Shown piece by piece: positions 63,993-64,000 of a stretch of DNA of 64,000 nt (positions are counted from its first letter, which is position 1; every line of letters starts with the position of its first letter). A program made the translations under genes and the position numbers. A model generated the notes under the pieces. It was given only the letters and a program-made list of their open reading frames with translations, was not told the origin of the DNA and did no database searches. Source of the DNA: Tremella fuciformis (Eukaryota > Basidiomycota > Tremellomycetes > Tremellales > Tremellaceae); assembly GCA_032768795.1 (NCBI GenBank), contig CP136497.1, positions 1,242,501-1,306,500 of the forward strand. Direction: 5' to 3'.

Positions 63993-64000
63993 ATGATGGA
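63993..64000 (+). CDS. Start of a gene G paralogue, cut by window end
   Basis: ATGATGGA at the right edge occupies the position of gene G's start codon relative to the duplicated promoter. Only the first codons are visible. Confidence 0.5.

Overview
The window is nuclear DNA from a basidiomycete fungus, most likely a tremellomycete yeast. Almost every conserved gene is cut by GT-AG introns of about 33-105 nt with CTGAC/CTAAT-like branch sites. It carries a DUF6534 membrane protein, Exo70, S-adenosylhomocysteine hydrolase, a Mnn2-type mannosyltransferase, a ferritin-like Rds1 protein and a Rab GTPase, with chromodomain Ty3/Gypsy elements between them. No species was assigned, because that needs database comparison.

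Layout. 1-8.6 kb: a zinc-knuckle protein, a DUF6534 protein, EXO70 (minus strand) and SAH1. 8.9-19.5 kb: eleven short, apparently intronless minus-strand genes in a row, all unrecognised, acidic and Ser/Thr/Tyr-rich; many have a CGCACGG-type element and a TATA-like box upstream. 20.0-21.2 kb: a HAC1/XBP1-like bZIP gene whose 3' part changes frame. 22.4-28.1 kb: mannosyltransferase, Rds1-like and Rab genes. 28.4-30.0 kb: two members of an unrecognised ~200-residue protein family. 31.0-31.5 kb: a small three-exon orphan.

31.6-46 kb is a retrotransposon block with three levels of nesting. An old LTR remnant is split by element A (31709-44434, minus strand, 509-bp LTRs, target duplication GATCG). 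Element A is in turn split by element B (32784-39105, plus strand, 568-bp LTRs, target duplication GTTGG). A and B are related chromoviruses with open gag and pol frames and LTR pairs that look identical by eye. Both show a complete -1 frameshift signal (slippery A AAA AAC, 5-nt spacer, two-stem pseudoknot). Both also have a self-priming primer-binding site that covaries with the predicted transcript 5' end. A third related LTR and further remnants follow.

47.3-52.7 kb: an NmrA-like gene, an intact Mutator-like (MULE) transposon with ~85-bp terminal inverted repeats, and a bZIP/DUF3425 gene. 53.1-64 kb: plus-strand genes that mostly belong to the same unrecognised family as at 28-30 kb. They include one with an inverted-repeat-bearing 471-nt candidate intron, and a tandem duplication of gene plus promoter that runs off the right edge.

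The main new biology is (i) the lineage-specific family built on the core RC ... W-x-I/R-x-L-x-W ... LG, repeated on both sides of the transposon block, (ii) the minus-strand array with recurrent upstream elements, and (iii) the conserved expression and priming signals of the nested chromoviruses.
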